DNA of 64,000 nt from Lycorma delicatula (lineage: Eukaryota > Arthropoda > Insecta > Hemiptera > Fulgoridae): the NCBI RefSeq assembly GCF_047948215.1, contig NC_134455.1, positions 307,662,147-307,726,146 of the forward strand. The letters run 5' to 3'. Under the pieces are notes generated by a model. That model saw nothing but the letters and a program-made list of their open reading frames with translations, was not told where the DNA came from and made no database searches. Position numbers and translations under genes: made by a program. Of the stretch, positions 1-10,699 are shown in pieces. Within the stretch, counting starts at the first letter, position 1, and every line of letters begins with the position of its first letter.

Positions 1-13
1 CAACCTGTTTCCC

Positions 14-57
14 ATGCCTAACGGTGGACCCGGAGGTTAAAAAAAAAAACAAAAAAT
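14..57 (+). mobile_element. SINE family B, 3'-tail fragment with target-site duplication
   Basis: A 44-bp piece matches the 3' end of the SINE B copies elsewhere in the window: a CTAACGGTGGACCCGGAGG-type tail followed by an A-rich run. The 10-bp sequence CCTGTTTCCC occurs directly before it (4-13) and directly after it (58-67), as expected for a target-site duplication. This makes it an extremely 5'-truncated insertion lacking the tRNA-like head. The match is seen directly; the insertion mechanism is inferred. Confidence 0.55.
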
Positions 58-67
58 CCTGTTTCCC

Positions 68-645
68 GAAAATTGCAAAAGGTAGCGCTAATTGTTTTGG
101 GATCAGGATCCTGCGATTCTGAAAAATGTATTTCATAATCTCCTGCAGCAGCTGTAACATTACCAATACACACACCTTAAATGAATACCACATCAATGTA
201 TTCCTCTGTTGTAAATAAGTATGGTACTACTTAAATGGAAAGCCGATCACATTCAAACTAAAATTCACATAAAATCTTCGCTAACGACACCACACTTCAC
301 AGTACCCAATATACTTAATGTAACTTACAAAGTGATTTAAACACTAATACAGTATTAGAGATTATTGATCAATTGTTTTTATTTTATTGCCAACTTTGAA
401 ATAAAAATTCTTCGGATAATTTATTGTATTGTTTTCATTAATAAAAAATTATTATCTGTTATTTTTATTTTACAATTGTGTAATCTCCAGCTTAAAAAAA
501 AATTAACAATTTTTAACAGTAAGTTCTGTTTTGCAAATTTTTTACATTACCAAAAAAGAATTCGAATTTTGTTTACTTTAAATAAGTACTTTTCTGACAA
601 ATGTAGTAATATACTGCTTCTAAATAAAATTCTAATTTTCTAATT
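68..645. other. A+T-rich intergenic DNA, nothing recognised
   Basis: No coding, RNA or repeat signal that I can support. A 92-codon open frame at 365-643 is A+T-driven, rich in Phe, Ile, Leu and Lys, and shows no domain pattern. Confidence 0.5.
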
Positions 646-649
646 TTCC

Positions 650-1010
650 TTTCTTGTATTCAACTTGCCTTACACCATTTAGTTAGAATTAAGTTCTGTA
701 CAAGTTCTGTTCAACATTTTTTTTTGTATTTATTACTCATTTAACAAAGTTATTGTACGTCAAACATAAAAAACAGGGTTTTTACCCCAATTTATTGGTT
801 TCACCCCAAATTTTTCAAAAAATACTGCAGATACGGTTCTGGGACCTATTTTATTCGATTTTTCAGGTTAAAAACCATAAGATATAATTATTTCTGCTCC
901 TTAATTAACATCCTAAAAATTTCAGTACGACCTCATTTTACCGGGGAAGCAGAAATCCGAGCTAAATCTTTCACTAACCTAAATCGCAAACGAAGCATTT
1001 TAGGACTTAT
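650..1010 (-). repeat. Dispersed repeat family D, diverged copy
   Basis: Read on the minus strand, this resembles three other places in the window (10150-10690 plus, 12390-12985 minus, 34316-34900 plus). Shared blocks are the reverse of ACTTTGTTAAATGACTAATA, then a conserved GAAAAATCGAATAAAA block, then a block near a Ser-Glu-Lys-Phe-like frame. This is the most diverged of the four. No protein is evident. The family could be a non-autonomous transposon; I cannot see its termini. Confidence 0.45.
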
Positions 1011-1484
1011 ATTTATGTGAAACTTTTCCTTTATTTTCACGAGTAGAATCGGCTTTGAAAGTCCCGCGAGAAGTTCGTGATATTATTGTCACATATTCAC
1101 CATATTACTACTTCATATAATTGTTATAAATATTAATTTTTCAGTGTTTTACATTACGAATATACAATCGTAAAATAGACATCGTGTATCTTTAACAGTA
1201 TATATTAATATGGTCTTTATGTTCTTTTTTTTAATTAATAATTTTGTAATCAGGGGGTTTTCTCGAAGTTTTCCTTGATCCTTCCAGGTAAATAATGGGG
1301 AAGATTGTTTTTTGTTTTCAGTGTAGTAGATACTTACCAATTCCTTATCTTCTTCGTAAATTAATGTATTACTAGGTAACTATCTGAATAAAATATTTAT
1401 TTATTCATCGAATCAAATTATTTTTTTACGATTAGGCCTCTAGGGACCACGCACACATAAAATAAAAAAAAAAAATTATTCTTT

Positions 1485-1836
1485 TTGTTTTTCCAGTATT
1501 CTCCTCTCATTCTGCTACATTGTTATCGTTTTCTTTCTTCAGTTCATGTTATGCCTGGTCTTTTGGCTTTCTCTGGGAGTCTAACGTTTTTTGTAAGTTT
1601 TCTAAATTGATCTCGGTCTTGTACTGACTGTGTTTTCGTTTATGTTTAATTTTTTTTGACTTCCGAAAACCATGTGAGTTTAGTTTTTGCTGCATTAAAT
1701 CTATCAAATATTTTTTTGCAAGTCTGTGGGTTTATTCTGTACAAATGGTCGTAAAATTGTTACCTTATTTTTCTTATTGTATTGTAAATTTTATCTAGTT
1801 TCTGTAAATTTCGTTTTCGTTTTTGAGTTTGTGGAC
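1485..1836 (-). pseudogene. LINE reverse transcriptase C-terminal tail, decayed
   Basis: One minus-strand frame, broken by four stops, reads as the basic C-terminal tail that follows the reverse transcriptase domain in several insect LINE ORF2 proteins. Readable landmarks in order are KIFDRFNAAKTKLTWFSEVKK, a VQDRDQFRKL segment, LPEKAKRPGIT, and an end of the form TEERKR...MRGEYWKNKK. An A-rich stretch follows downstream, as at a LINE 3' end. No catalytic domain remains here. The LINE clade (RTE-like or another) is not resolved, and the assignment rests on motif resemblance only. Confidence 0.45.
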
Positions 1837-1839
1837 TCA

Positions 1840-2060
1840 TAGTGTGAACATAGTCACGAACAATGAGACCGATAACAGTACATGACAAATCAGGAGAAGA
1901 AGGGCTAGGTGGGAAATCGTTGAGCGACAATCTTTTCTGATTTCAACATCGACGCGTTTCAACAAGTCCCTGGTAATTATCGAGGGCCTTCTGTTCATTT
2001 TATAACTTAATAACTCACACGTAATCAAAGATACTACAATGCGACATCTTACAGGCAACA
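1840..2060 (-). pseudogene. Possible mariner-type helix-turn-helix trace
   Basis: The minus-strand frame contains RPSIITRDLLKRVDVEIRKD followed by CRSTISHLAL. After a one-base shift comes a segment ending in IVRDYVH. This order resembles the second helix-turn-helix of mariner transposases (threonine-rich linker, basic helix, then a segment ending in an I-V-x-x-x-L/V-H pattern). No catalytic domain follows; the sequence passes straight into the LINE tail at 1836. It may be a chance resemblance or a fragment fused by insertion. Confidence 0.3.
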
Positions 2061-2119
2061 ATGCAGTGTGTACATTACGTCGTGGCATTATGTCGTGGCA
2101 TGAACGACACAGGTTCACT

Positions 2120-4490
2120 AACCTTAACGAGGGAGAAATTTCCCAGAGGTCTTTACTTTAGAGATATTCATCGTAGAATAATATGTAGAGTATAATAGGT
2201 ATTATTTTTATTACTAGTTTTCTTTTAATAATACTGAAGAAAATTAAAAAAAATGTCTTTTAGACATATCAAAACCGATAGAACTCATGTTTAATTAAGT
2301 AAATAAGATAATTTTTAAATGATTAATAAAAGAATTTAAATACTTTTTAAGTTATTTTCATAAAAAAAATATTACAAAAGTAATAAATATCGTAAAACTA
2401 TTAAAGAATTACTACACGTTTAATTGATTGGTGTAAAATTAGTTTCACTAGGCAAACTGGATGAGATGCTAACTGATATGAGATGCTAACTAGATTTTGA
2501 ATCATTTTACTTTTTAATACACGGTTTCTTTTATTGTTTATTAGTTTAATAAATATTCCTCCTCAAATGTTCTTTAAAAGATTAAACATGTTCTCTTTAG
2601 TAATAAAATAAATTAATGAAACTACTACTTCATTAAAACGTTTATTACTATTCTTGTGGATTTAATTATAAAATCAGTATAATATTCATATATTTTTATT
2701 ACACGTGGAAAACGTTAAATGAAATAAGAAAAACAAAATGTCCCATTACTTTTATTCACGCTCGTATGTAAAATAAAACAATGCTGCATTTCATTATCGT
2801 GATTATTATATCTTCCCTATTAGGTGTATATTATTTTTGCCTAACACAGATGAATAATGTACGAATAAGATAGAAAATATATTTTATATATTCATTGTTC
2901 TACAGAGATGTGTTGGGGAAGTCCAATTGAGCATCCTACTAATGTTTTTCTCTTTTTTAAATGCATTTATAGAAATCAAGGACAAATGGTACAATAGGAA
3001 TTTGAGTTGAACTTTACCATATTTCAGTATCTTTACTTTTATTCAATTTACACGGAAAAATTCTATCATAAATTTACAATTATTATTTATAGAGACATTT
3101 AAAACAAATATTTTTAAATAATTAAAAATAATAAAAGTGATTAATTAACTGCTACATCTTAAAATGTGTGTTTGCCTCATAGGTTCTATTACTTAAAGCT
3201 TACAGGTGACCTTACGTAAAATATAAGTCATTCTTAAAAATAACATAATCATTCTTGATAATAACTAGCATAACACGATAGAAATACAAGAAAATGTTGA
3301 AATTGAAGTTGTTTTCTTTAAAATCGATTGTATATCATATGTCGAACACATCGAAATGCAGCGGGATAAGACACTTTATATTTTTCACCAGTGATTAGCT
3401 AAGATACGTTAAGATTATAGTAAAGATCATTATTGTAAGAAAAAGCAACACTGCTGGTGCCTCACTCACAAAGGTTCAATTCTTACATTATAACTATAAG
3501 AAAATCAGTAACAGATAGCGTAAAGAAAATGTATCGTTTGTTTTGTGAGATAATATTATGTGGTCATTTACAGAGCTTTTAAACATTTTGGGAAACCTTT
3601 CTATAAATACTGTTAAATAATTTATTTAAAAAAAACATTTTTTAATAATTATTTTGTAGCCTCCAGTCATGTTTTATTTCGAGGAATGAAATCTATTTTA
3701 AACATATCTTAAGTACAAGAAAAAACAACCAATAACCGCATGTGTAAGCTAGTTAAAAAAAAAACTAAAACACAAGCCAGTTTACTGGCTTGTTTTTTAG
3801 TTTTTTTTTTTCAAAACTGGTTGGGAACATATTTCTTTGTAGTGGGTGGAAAGGGTTTTTCTAATAACGATAATGGGCGGTAATCGCTGGTACGCCAGAA
3901 AGAATCATTATTACTGATAATAATCAGCGTACAAAAATTATACTTTACGTTATCATGATTTCGTATAGCAATGTACAAAAGATCCTGTTTTAATTCTTGG
4001 ATTCGTGTTCGATTTTATTCTTGGATTTCCCTTATTAAATATAAACAACTATTGGAAGTAAATATATTGTGATTTATTATTAAGAGTGTAAACTTAATTG
4101 AATTCATTAGAAATTTTACTAATAAATTTCTAATAAATTTGAATTATTTATGACATTAATTTGAATAATTAATTTATTAATTAGTACTATAAATATGAAT
4201 CTATTAAATATGATAATAAATTTTAATGCTTATCGAGTTATATTTCACATGTATTTTTTTATACACAATGATTTTATTTCTGAAATTCAAAGATGATAAA
4301 ATTAAAAAAAAATTGATTTAAAAAAAGTTTAAAAAATGTTATTATTACCTTAACCTTTTAAAGTTCATTTTTTAAAAATCATATTAAAAAAACAAAAAAA
4401 AAACATTTTACTGCCTCAAAACAAATTTATCTATCCAGTTAATATTCGAAGTCGGCTTAATTAGGCTCAGATTGACCAAGTGATGATCGG
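2120..4490. other. A+T-rich intergenic DNA
   Basis: Very A+T-rich with many short homopolymers. Apart from the hairpin at 3746-3822, annotated separately, I see no coding frame above background, no SINE head and no terminal inverted repeats. Confidence 0.5.
3746..3822. repeat. Long A/T-flanked hairpin
   Basis: A near-palindrome: CAAGCCAG (3773-3780), a TTTA loop, CTGGCTTG (3785-3792). The stem then extends outward through A-tract/T-tract arms with an ACT/AGT interruption to AAGCTAGTT on the left and AAAACTGGTT on the right. It could form a stem of roughly 35 bp with a few mismatches. Possible origins are a tiny foldback MITE or a hairpin-generating replication error. No target-site duplication is clear. 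Confidence 0.6.
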
Positions 4491-4493
4491 TGA

Positions 4494-4524
4494 TGTGTGT
4501 GTGTGTGTGTGTGTGTGTGCGTGC

Positions 4525-4576
<52 letters not shown>

Positions 4577-4602
4577 GTGGGTGTGTGTGTGTGTGTGTGG
4601 GG

Positions 4603-4652
<50 letters not shown>
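4494..4652. repeat. (GT)n microsatellite, about 160 bp
   Basis: A run of GT dinucleotides with interruptions: GC steps near 4519-4530 and GG/GGGGG steps near 4567-4605. Open frames on both strands here (Val-Cys repeats, His-Thr repeats) are artefacts of the repeat. The interruptions suggest an old tract or internal slippage. Confidence 0.95.
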
Positions 4653-4654
<2 letters not shown>

Positions 4655-4659
4655 GGGAA

Positions 4660-5265
4660 TAATCTAATAAGGGAAATCTTGATTATGGGGTAGGGATTTA
4701 ACAAAATTTTAACAGAATTATATAAATTTAATAAAACTCGGAAATTTTAACATTTCACATCACAAACATAATTTATTCTTAAATGATATAAGATGAATAA
4801 AAAAAAATATATTTTTAAACTTGGTGTAATTACGAGTTTTTCACAAATAATTGTGTGAATTAAGTCTTCAGTACTTTATTTATACTAGACCTTGAACTTG
4901 TTTGACATTGTATAAAATAAATGTAAAACTAAGAGGAGAGACAGTCATACAGAAAGCAAAAATTATACCTTATAATAAAATACTCAGGGACATTTGAATT
5001 CAAATTATTAGGAAAATATAAATGAAGTAGGGAGTAGTACAATATATAATTGTTAACAGTACAAGAATTTACATATGTACAATATTATTGAGGTTTCAGG
5101 GGCATCGTTTACTGTGATCGTTAGTCCCTTTCAACATCAAAAAAAAAAAAGAAGAAAAACTATTTCTTTCCCTTCCCGTTAATTCAATAGCAACATAATT
5201 CAGCAGACTACATCCTTAGCAACAGATAATCTAAAAATAGACTTGTCAAAAGGTTATAAAACCCC
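4660..5265. other. A+T-rich intergenic DNA, nothing recognised
   Basis: No coding frame or repeat recognised. Contains a short purine-rich run near 5140-5158. Confidence 0.5.
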
Positions 5266-5267
5266 AA

Positions 5268-5500
5268 AAGAAACACAAGGGTGTAAATGACAAGGGTTCT
5301 TGCCACTTGAAAAACATAAACCACAAAACATAAAAAAAACATAAACCATTTCTAATGAAACGTCAAAACTATCAAAAATACTTCACCATTAAACAAAAGT
5401 TAAGAAATACTTATATTAAAAAAAATTTAAACACAAGATAAGGGTGTAAAGGGTTCCTTACCACTTAAATAACACAAACCACTTTTATAAAAGGTTTTTC
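5268..5500. repeat. Imperfect direct duplication, period about 160 bp
   Basis: The segment around 5272-5330 (AACACAAGGGTGTAAATGAC, then a GGGTTCTTGCCACTT block, then ACATAAACCAC) recurs in diverged form around 5430-5488 (AACACAAGATAAGGGTGTAA, GGGTTCCTTACCACTT, ACACAAACCAC). It lies just 3' of a minus-strand gag remnant, so it may be part of that element's untranslated region or of an unrelated repeat. Confidence 0.6.
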
Positions 5501-5557
5501 AAAAAATTTTCAATGCTACACAAAAATTAAACTGCACGTCATTTCTTAAATTTTTTT

Positions 5558-7100
5558 TTAAAAAACGCATAAAAACGAAATTCTTCTTATGCCATATCGC
5601 CTAGGTTTTCCCTTAGGCCATCCTTTTTTGCTTCTCTTCTCCATCTTCCTAAAGACCTCGATGTCGAATTCCAAGGTGCCTAAGACCTTGGAGATGGAAT
5701 CATCCGATCCTCCGCAGTAAAACACGGAGGCATCGGACGATACCGGCTCAGATGGGGTCAGCAGTGCATCAGAGTCGAGACTCGATGCGCTCCTCACTAA
5801 TGCTTGTGGGACGGCTGAAACCCTCGTCCTCTCACTTAAAGACCTCCGCGCTTTTGGGGACTCCATTTTTGTTTTTCCTAAAACTTCTTTATCTAATATT
5901 TTTATTTCTATTTTATCAGTTCCCTGCATGGGGATTTTTGCAATTTCTGCTATGTCTTCCGGCTTCTTCTCTATTCTGCATTCATTCTTAGCCTTGGAAT
6001 TGGTCGAAGGTTCATTCCTCAAAGGAGACTAACTTTTTTGTTTAATAGCTGCAGTTTTCTTCTCCCGTTTTGTCTTCTCTGGTTGGACGATTTCCTAGTT
6101 TTTTATTAACAACACCTTCAACCATATTCGCTAAAGCTGGTGTTAGCTCCGCAATTACATCATTTGTTTTGTAACAGATTGTAGGAGTCGAAGCAATCTA
6201 TGCATAAGACGTTACGTTTGGCGATCTTTTTTAACGATTTTCTTTGTTTTGAAGTAGCTCACTTTTTGAATTGTCTTAACTTCCTGAATTACTACCTCCT
6301 CTTTATACATCGGAGAGTTACCCGAACTTGCCGAATGATTCCCGTGGCAGTTGACCTCTGCCCCGGTTATCAGGATGTAGTGGTTCACAAAATACATAGA
6401 TCTGCTTGTCTCACGTGCCACTGTATGTCCAAACCTTTGACATGACATCCAAAGCATCAGAATCGTGTCGGGATGAACGGACGGACGTCTAGTCTGTGAA
6501 AGACAGCCTTTATCTTTTCCGGACACTTTGGCTTGTTAAATGTCAAAACATGCGACGCAGAGGGTAAAGCTTCTCCGTTGTGTCGGGTGTTCAATCATTG
6601 ACATGCTCTTCCTTATCCATACACACTGTGTGATGACTCCTTATCCATTTCGTTCCTTGATGATTCACTCTTCGGTGCAGTTCAGCAAGTTTCTGCACAC
6701 AATACATCCTTCAACGTATTTAGAGTACCATGTGGTGAAACCTCAGTGTATCTAACAGTCCAATCTTTTTCGCCCTCAGTAGACTTGACCGTTATATGCT
6801 GTTGACGGAGTCAACGATCATTCCCACAACAGTCTTCCTCTAATATTTTACTGGTCCTTCAGCAGCTTCCGAGATGCCTCGGGTTATCACGAAAGAACTT
6901 AACTTGCTAAACTTTTCTTCTTTCCTTTTAATGACCAAATATTTTGGTATCGCTGCGCTGCCTTTCGGTCGATACTTAGTTCAATCCTATTTCTCAATGA
7001 TCAAGAACTTAACACTCTTCCTCCTCTTCGCCTGCGATGACAGAGGCTCTACGAGGGTTTTTACGTTGACCCTCTTCCACGGAAGTTATGGATGATGAAG
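5558..7100 (-). pseudogene. LINE ORF1 (gag-like, CCHC zinc knuckle) of I/Jockey/R1-type element, decayed
   Basis: On the minus strand, broken frames line up as the ORF1 nucleic-acid-binding protein of a two-ORF LINE. From the N-terminus (about 7097) there is a serine/glutamate-rich start; an RNA-binding segment reading SSFVITRGISEAAEGPV; a VSPHGTLNTLKDV stretch; HVLTFNKPKCPEKIKA; and then remnants of a CCHC knuckle reading CQRFGHTVAR with a later NCHGNHSASSGN. A C-terminal tail of 154 codons (5558-6022) ends in a basic GWPKGKPRR. The order RNA-binding fold, then zinc knuckles, then basic tail is the usual one for such proteins, which coat LINE RNA. At least six frameshifts and several stops make it dead. 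Several zinc-ligand cysteines are lost, for example near 6440 and 6405. The exact clade is not resolved. Confidence 0.7.
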
Positions 7101-7264
7101 TCTCCATAAGCTTTATTTTCGCCAGTCAATATATCACAGATTATTATTTTTTTTTACATTTTTTTTTTAAACTCCGAAGAACGCTCGACCGCTGAGATTT
7201 GACCTTTGATGCGGGCCTCCTTCTATTTATCTTTATCATCCTGTCTTCCTACGTCGTGTATCTT

Positions 7265-7620
7265 ATGGGGCATTGGCCTTTCTTCCATGAGTCTTCCAAG
7301 CGTTCACTCTACTTCTTCGTTCAATGAACAGTGTGTAAATAGCTTGCACCTGCAGTCCAGTTTTTCTGTTATGTAGCATATTCTCGATTACGTTACAAGC
7401 ACAGAAGCTTCCTATCGTATTTTCGAGACCTGTCTTTCCTCCTGCCATCGGCTGCACTTGAAAAACGAATGTTCCGAATCATCTTTCTCATCTCCGCAGT
7501 ATTTGCACCGTGGCGATCGATTTTTTCTCATCTTGTGTAGATAAGCGCGGAAGTAGCCATGAGTTGACAGAAATTGGGTGACGTAGAAATCAACCTTTCC
7601 GTGCTGTCGCTCAACATTAT
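7265..7620 (-). pseudogene. LINE ORF2 C-terminal zinc-finger region, 5'-truncated
   Basis: Minus strand, frame from about 7620: VTQFLSTHGYFRAYLHKM, then a finger-like CKYCGDEKDDSEHSFFKC with all four Cys/His ligands present, then RWQEERQ. After a shift comes a helical tail with NVIENMLHNRK and VNAWKTHGRKANAP ending near 7265. This is the conserved region after the reverse transcriptase in R1/I-type ORF2 proteins (the T/S-G-H-G-x-F-x-x-Y motif followed by a CCHC). Everything upstream (endonuclease, polymerase) is missing, with plain A+T-rich DNA beyond 7620. Below 7200 the same strand continues into A-tracts at 7140-7175 and then a gag ORF1, so two elements lie head to tail. Confidence 0.75.
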
Positions 7621-7624
7621 TATT

Positions 7625-8600
7625 ATTAAGTTTTTTAAAAAAATATATATTTAATAATATAATATTAATTAATATATTTTATATATACGAGTATATACAT
7701 ATTTTAAATCCCGGTACTTAAATATTTTACACCATAGCTTATTATTTTACACAGCAGAACTGAGAACGATTTTGTTCAATTAGTATTTATTAATACTTCA
7801 TTTATATATTAGATAATTTGTTTTATTACAATATATCATAAGTAAACATATGATACTAAGACCAATGACTTCTTAAATCATCAGTTATTGATTGCTTAAG
7901 AATAGAAACACAAAAAGTTTTAGATTTTAAAAAGTAGATTTTTTTTGTAAATAGTTTTGACCATTTTCTGATTTTCAAATTTATTCTGCCGTATAATATT
8001 AATTTACTTGATGTATCGAAACGTCTTTAGCGAAATCATCAGTTTTTTTTAAATGTATAATTAAAATATTTTTTTAAATATAATTCAAAGTTGCGATTCG
8101 ATTCATTCGTCAACGTCAGTTAAAATAAAATTTGTAAAAAAAACACAATTTAAAAAAAATGTGTATAATCCATTCATTATATGAAAACTGTTTGTACAGA
8201 ATGATCTGATTTTTTGTTATTATATTATATTTTATTAATCCTATTATTATTTAAATTAGTCGGGTAATAATCTATCATTTTTGTTGATGAATTATAGAAT
8301 ATTCAATATTATTTTATACATTAATATATATTATGTAATTCTGTAATTTACTACAGAAGATTTTGAAGCTTGTAAATGGGAATACGGAAATGGAATTTCT
8401 AAGGTATGAAAAATGGGATTTTTCATGGGCTTCAAATCCGGGTCCCCCGGATAAATGATAAAATTAAGTTAGTTCATTAATTCATTTCTAATTGTAAAGG
8501 TTAAATTTTAAAATTGGATATATTGGTTCTATTATTGTATACTTTTTTAGGAAAGAAAAAAGGAAGGAAGCTATAATATATTCAGTTGTTTTACTTTGTG
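7625..8600. other. A+T-rich intergenic DNA, nothing recognised
   Basis: No coding frame. A short G+C-richer piece at 8425-8455 (GGGCTTCAAATCCGGGTCCC) faintly resembles the B-box region of the SINE B tRNA-like head, but no A box or tail accompanies it. Confidence 0.4.
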
Positions 8601-8605
8601 TAATA

Positions 8606-8758
8606 TTTTAGCCTCCGGAACTTCGTTAGGTATTCCTTCATAAAATTAAATTAAATGGCAATCTTGTAGCATGAGAAAATGCCAAGCCTCACTGGGATTT
8701 GAACTCGAGACCTCCGGATGAAAGGCCGAGACACTACCAGTCGGCCATGGAGGCCGGC
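8606..8758 (-). mobile_element. SINE family B (tRNA-like head), minus strand
   Basis: Read on the minus strand this starts with GCCGGCCTCCATGGCCGAC and an A-box-like GACTGGTAGTGTC. A B-box-like GAGTTCAAATCCC follows, then a tRNA-unrelated body (CTTGGCATTTTC), and the shared 3' tail ending in CCGGAGGCTAAAA near 8606. The tail is the same one seen in family A. RNA polymerase III would transcribe it from the internal boxes; a LINE would supply reverse transcription. The copy is diverged and its target-site duplication is not obvious. Confidence 0.8.
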
Positions 8759-8764
8759 TTCTGA

Positions 8765-10140
8765 GAAAGGTTAGTTTTGTCAACTTGCTTTTACTAATTA
8801 ATTACTAATTTAAAAATTAGACTGTGTCTTACTGAAACATTATTGTTTATGTTATATCAATAATTATACGAATACATTTGAATAGAGAGAATAAAATAGC
8901 TCTCTGAATATTATTTTTGTAGCATAGATAATTCTTAATGTTAAGCGATTGTATTTTCTCCTTATTGATGATTAACTGACGAAAATTCTTGTTGTACTAG
9001 TATTTATTAAGTAATGTAATACCTTTCTTTTGTATTATTTTCATAATGACCTTATTCTGTCATAGAGATTATTTTAATTTTATTTGTGTTTTAAACTCAA
9101 TTTGTCTGAAACTTGATCCTAAAAACGAATAAGTTTAATTATTTATTAATGGATCTCTTCTATGATTGTACGGCTTAAACGTTTTTCTGTAGAAGTCAGG
9201 TAGTAAAATAACAACTGGACTACAAGCAGTAATTACTGAATTTATTATTTAAATAATCGAAACATTACTGTTAATTAGTGGAGAATAGCGATGTTAGAAA
9301 ATAGTTATGTTTGGTTAGATCATGTTGAAAATTACTAATGATTCGTACGTATATCAACATAGCCTAATCAAACACACCCCGCTCGCTAATCTCGTCTAAC
9401 TAACGTTAAATATATAAATTATATACAACTTTTAATAACAAAAATGATATTTAAACTAAATACTTTACTCTTTTATTTCATTATTGGAAAATTTTTAAGC
9501 CGTGTAGTTCTTTAATAGTCATGGTACTTCATACGTACATGTAAATTAATTGCATAAAAATCTAATTGTAAGCATAAGTCTATTTATATTTATTGATAAG
9601 TCCTCCATATTTATTGGAAATTTCATATGCAAAAAATATTCTGCACTAAATAATCAATCTTTTTATGGTAATATATGCTTTCTAATAATTGATTAAGCAA
9701 AGTGCTGTTTTAACTTAAAATGTTGACTTTTTTCAGTTTGTATAGTATCATTAAAGGAGTTTTCCGATTTTTATGAAATTTTTCAGTAGGATTTTTAGCT
9801 GTCAGGGAACTGCAGATGCATAACGATTTTTACAGATGAAGGGGAATTTTCCATCTCAAAAAATGGAATCAAACCACTATTATATGACATCCCCTCTTCT
9901 AATGTTATCTATCATTCTTTCTTTAATTTTAGTCTCTTTTTCAACGGCCACGTGTTAGATACCATACACTCCATCCATAAGTCTAAATCAATTTGTCTCT
10001 GATAATGTTCTTCTACTACTATAAAGTATTGTACATTTCTTACTATATTATTAAATGCTTAATTTACATAGGTTTTCGGTAAATCAATAATTATAATTTT
10101 CACTTGTTCGCTTTAAAAGAAGTTAGAAAAAAAATTACGT
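8765..10140. other. A+T-rich intergenic DNA, nothing recognised
   Basis: No coding frame, SINE or TIR recognised. Confidence 0.45.
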
Positions 10141-10149
10141 ATACAAAGT

Positions 10150-10690
10150 GGTTTAGGATGAAAGGAAAATAATTTTGAAACTGATTCTGCAGCTTTAATG
10201 TAAGACCGAAAACACTTTGTTATCAAGTAACGGTTAGCGTAAAATTTTGCCCTGATTACAGTTCCCCAAGTGAAATGAGGTGATACTAAAATCTTTAAGG
10301 GGTTATAAAGGGTTTCTTATGTTTTTTGACATGAAAAAATGAAATAAAAAGGTACCAGAACTGTATCTCTTGCAGTTTTCTCAATATGTAACCTCAGACA
10401 GAAAGATTCGGTGACGAAAAACAGGTTTTTTAGATTTTAAGTAAAATAACTTTGTTAAATGACTAATAAATGCATAAATCTTATTACCGAAACTTGTAGA
10501 GTAATTAATTCTGAGAAAACTGTTGTAATAAATTCTATGAAAAACAAAAAAATCAACTTTAATTATTAAAAACAAAACTTAACAGAAAAATATTATGAAT
10601 TTGTAAAAAATAAAAATAGCTGTTTTTAATACCACAAATTTAGACCTTTGAAAAATTAAAATAATTTTAATTTGTTTTTAAATACCACTA
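10150..10690 (+). repeat. Dispersed repeat family D
   Basis: Shares long blocks with 34316-34900 (plus), 12390-12985 (minus) and 650-1010 (minus). Landmarks are GGAAAATAATTTTGAAACTG at the start, TTTCTTATGTTTTTTGACAT mid-way, GGTGACGAAAAACAG, and AACTTTGTTAAATGACTAAT. Relative to the 34-kb copy it lacks about 40 bp after the first block. No protein seen. Confidence 0.7.
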
Positions 10691-10699
10691 TTGTTTTAC

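Noticed and set aside
365..643. 92-codon open frame near the window start
   Set aside because: Residue composition follows A+T content and there is no domain or conserved repeat; probably chance.
4408..4704. His-Thr and Val-Cys repeat proteins on the two strands of the GT tract
   Set aside because: Pure translation of a dinucleotide microsatellite; no coding evidence beyond the repeat.
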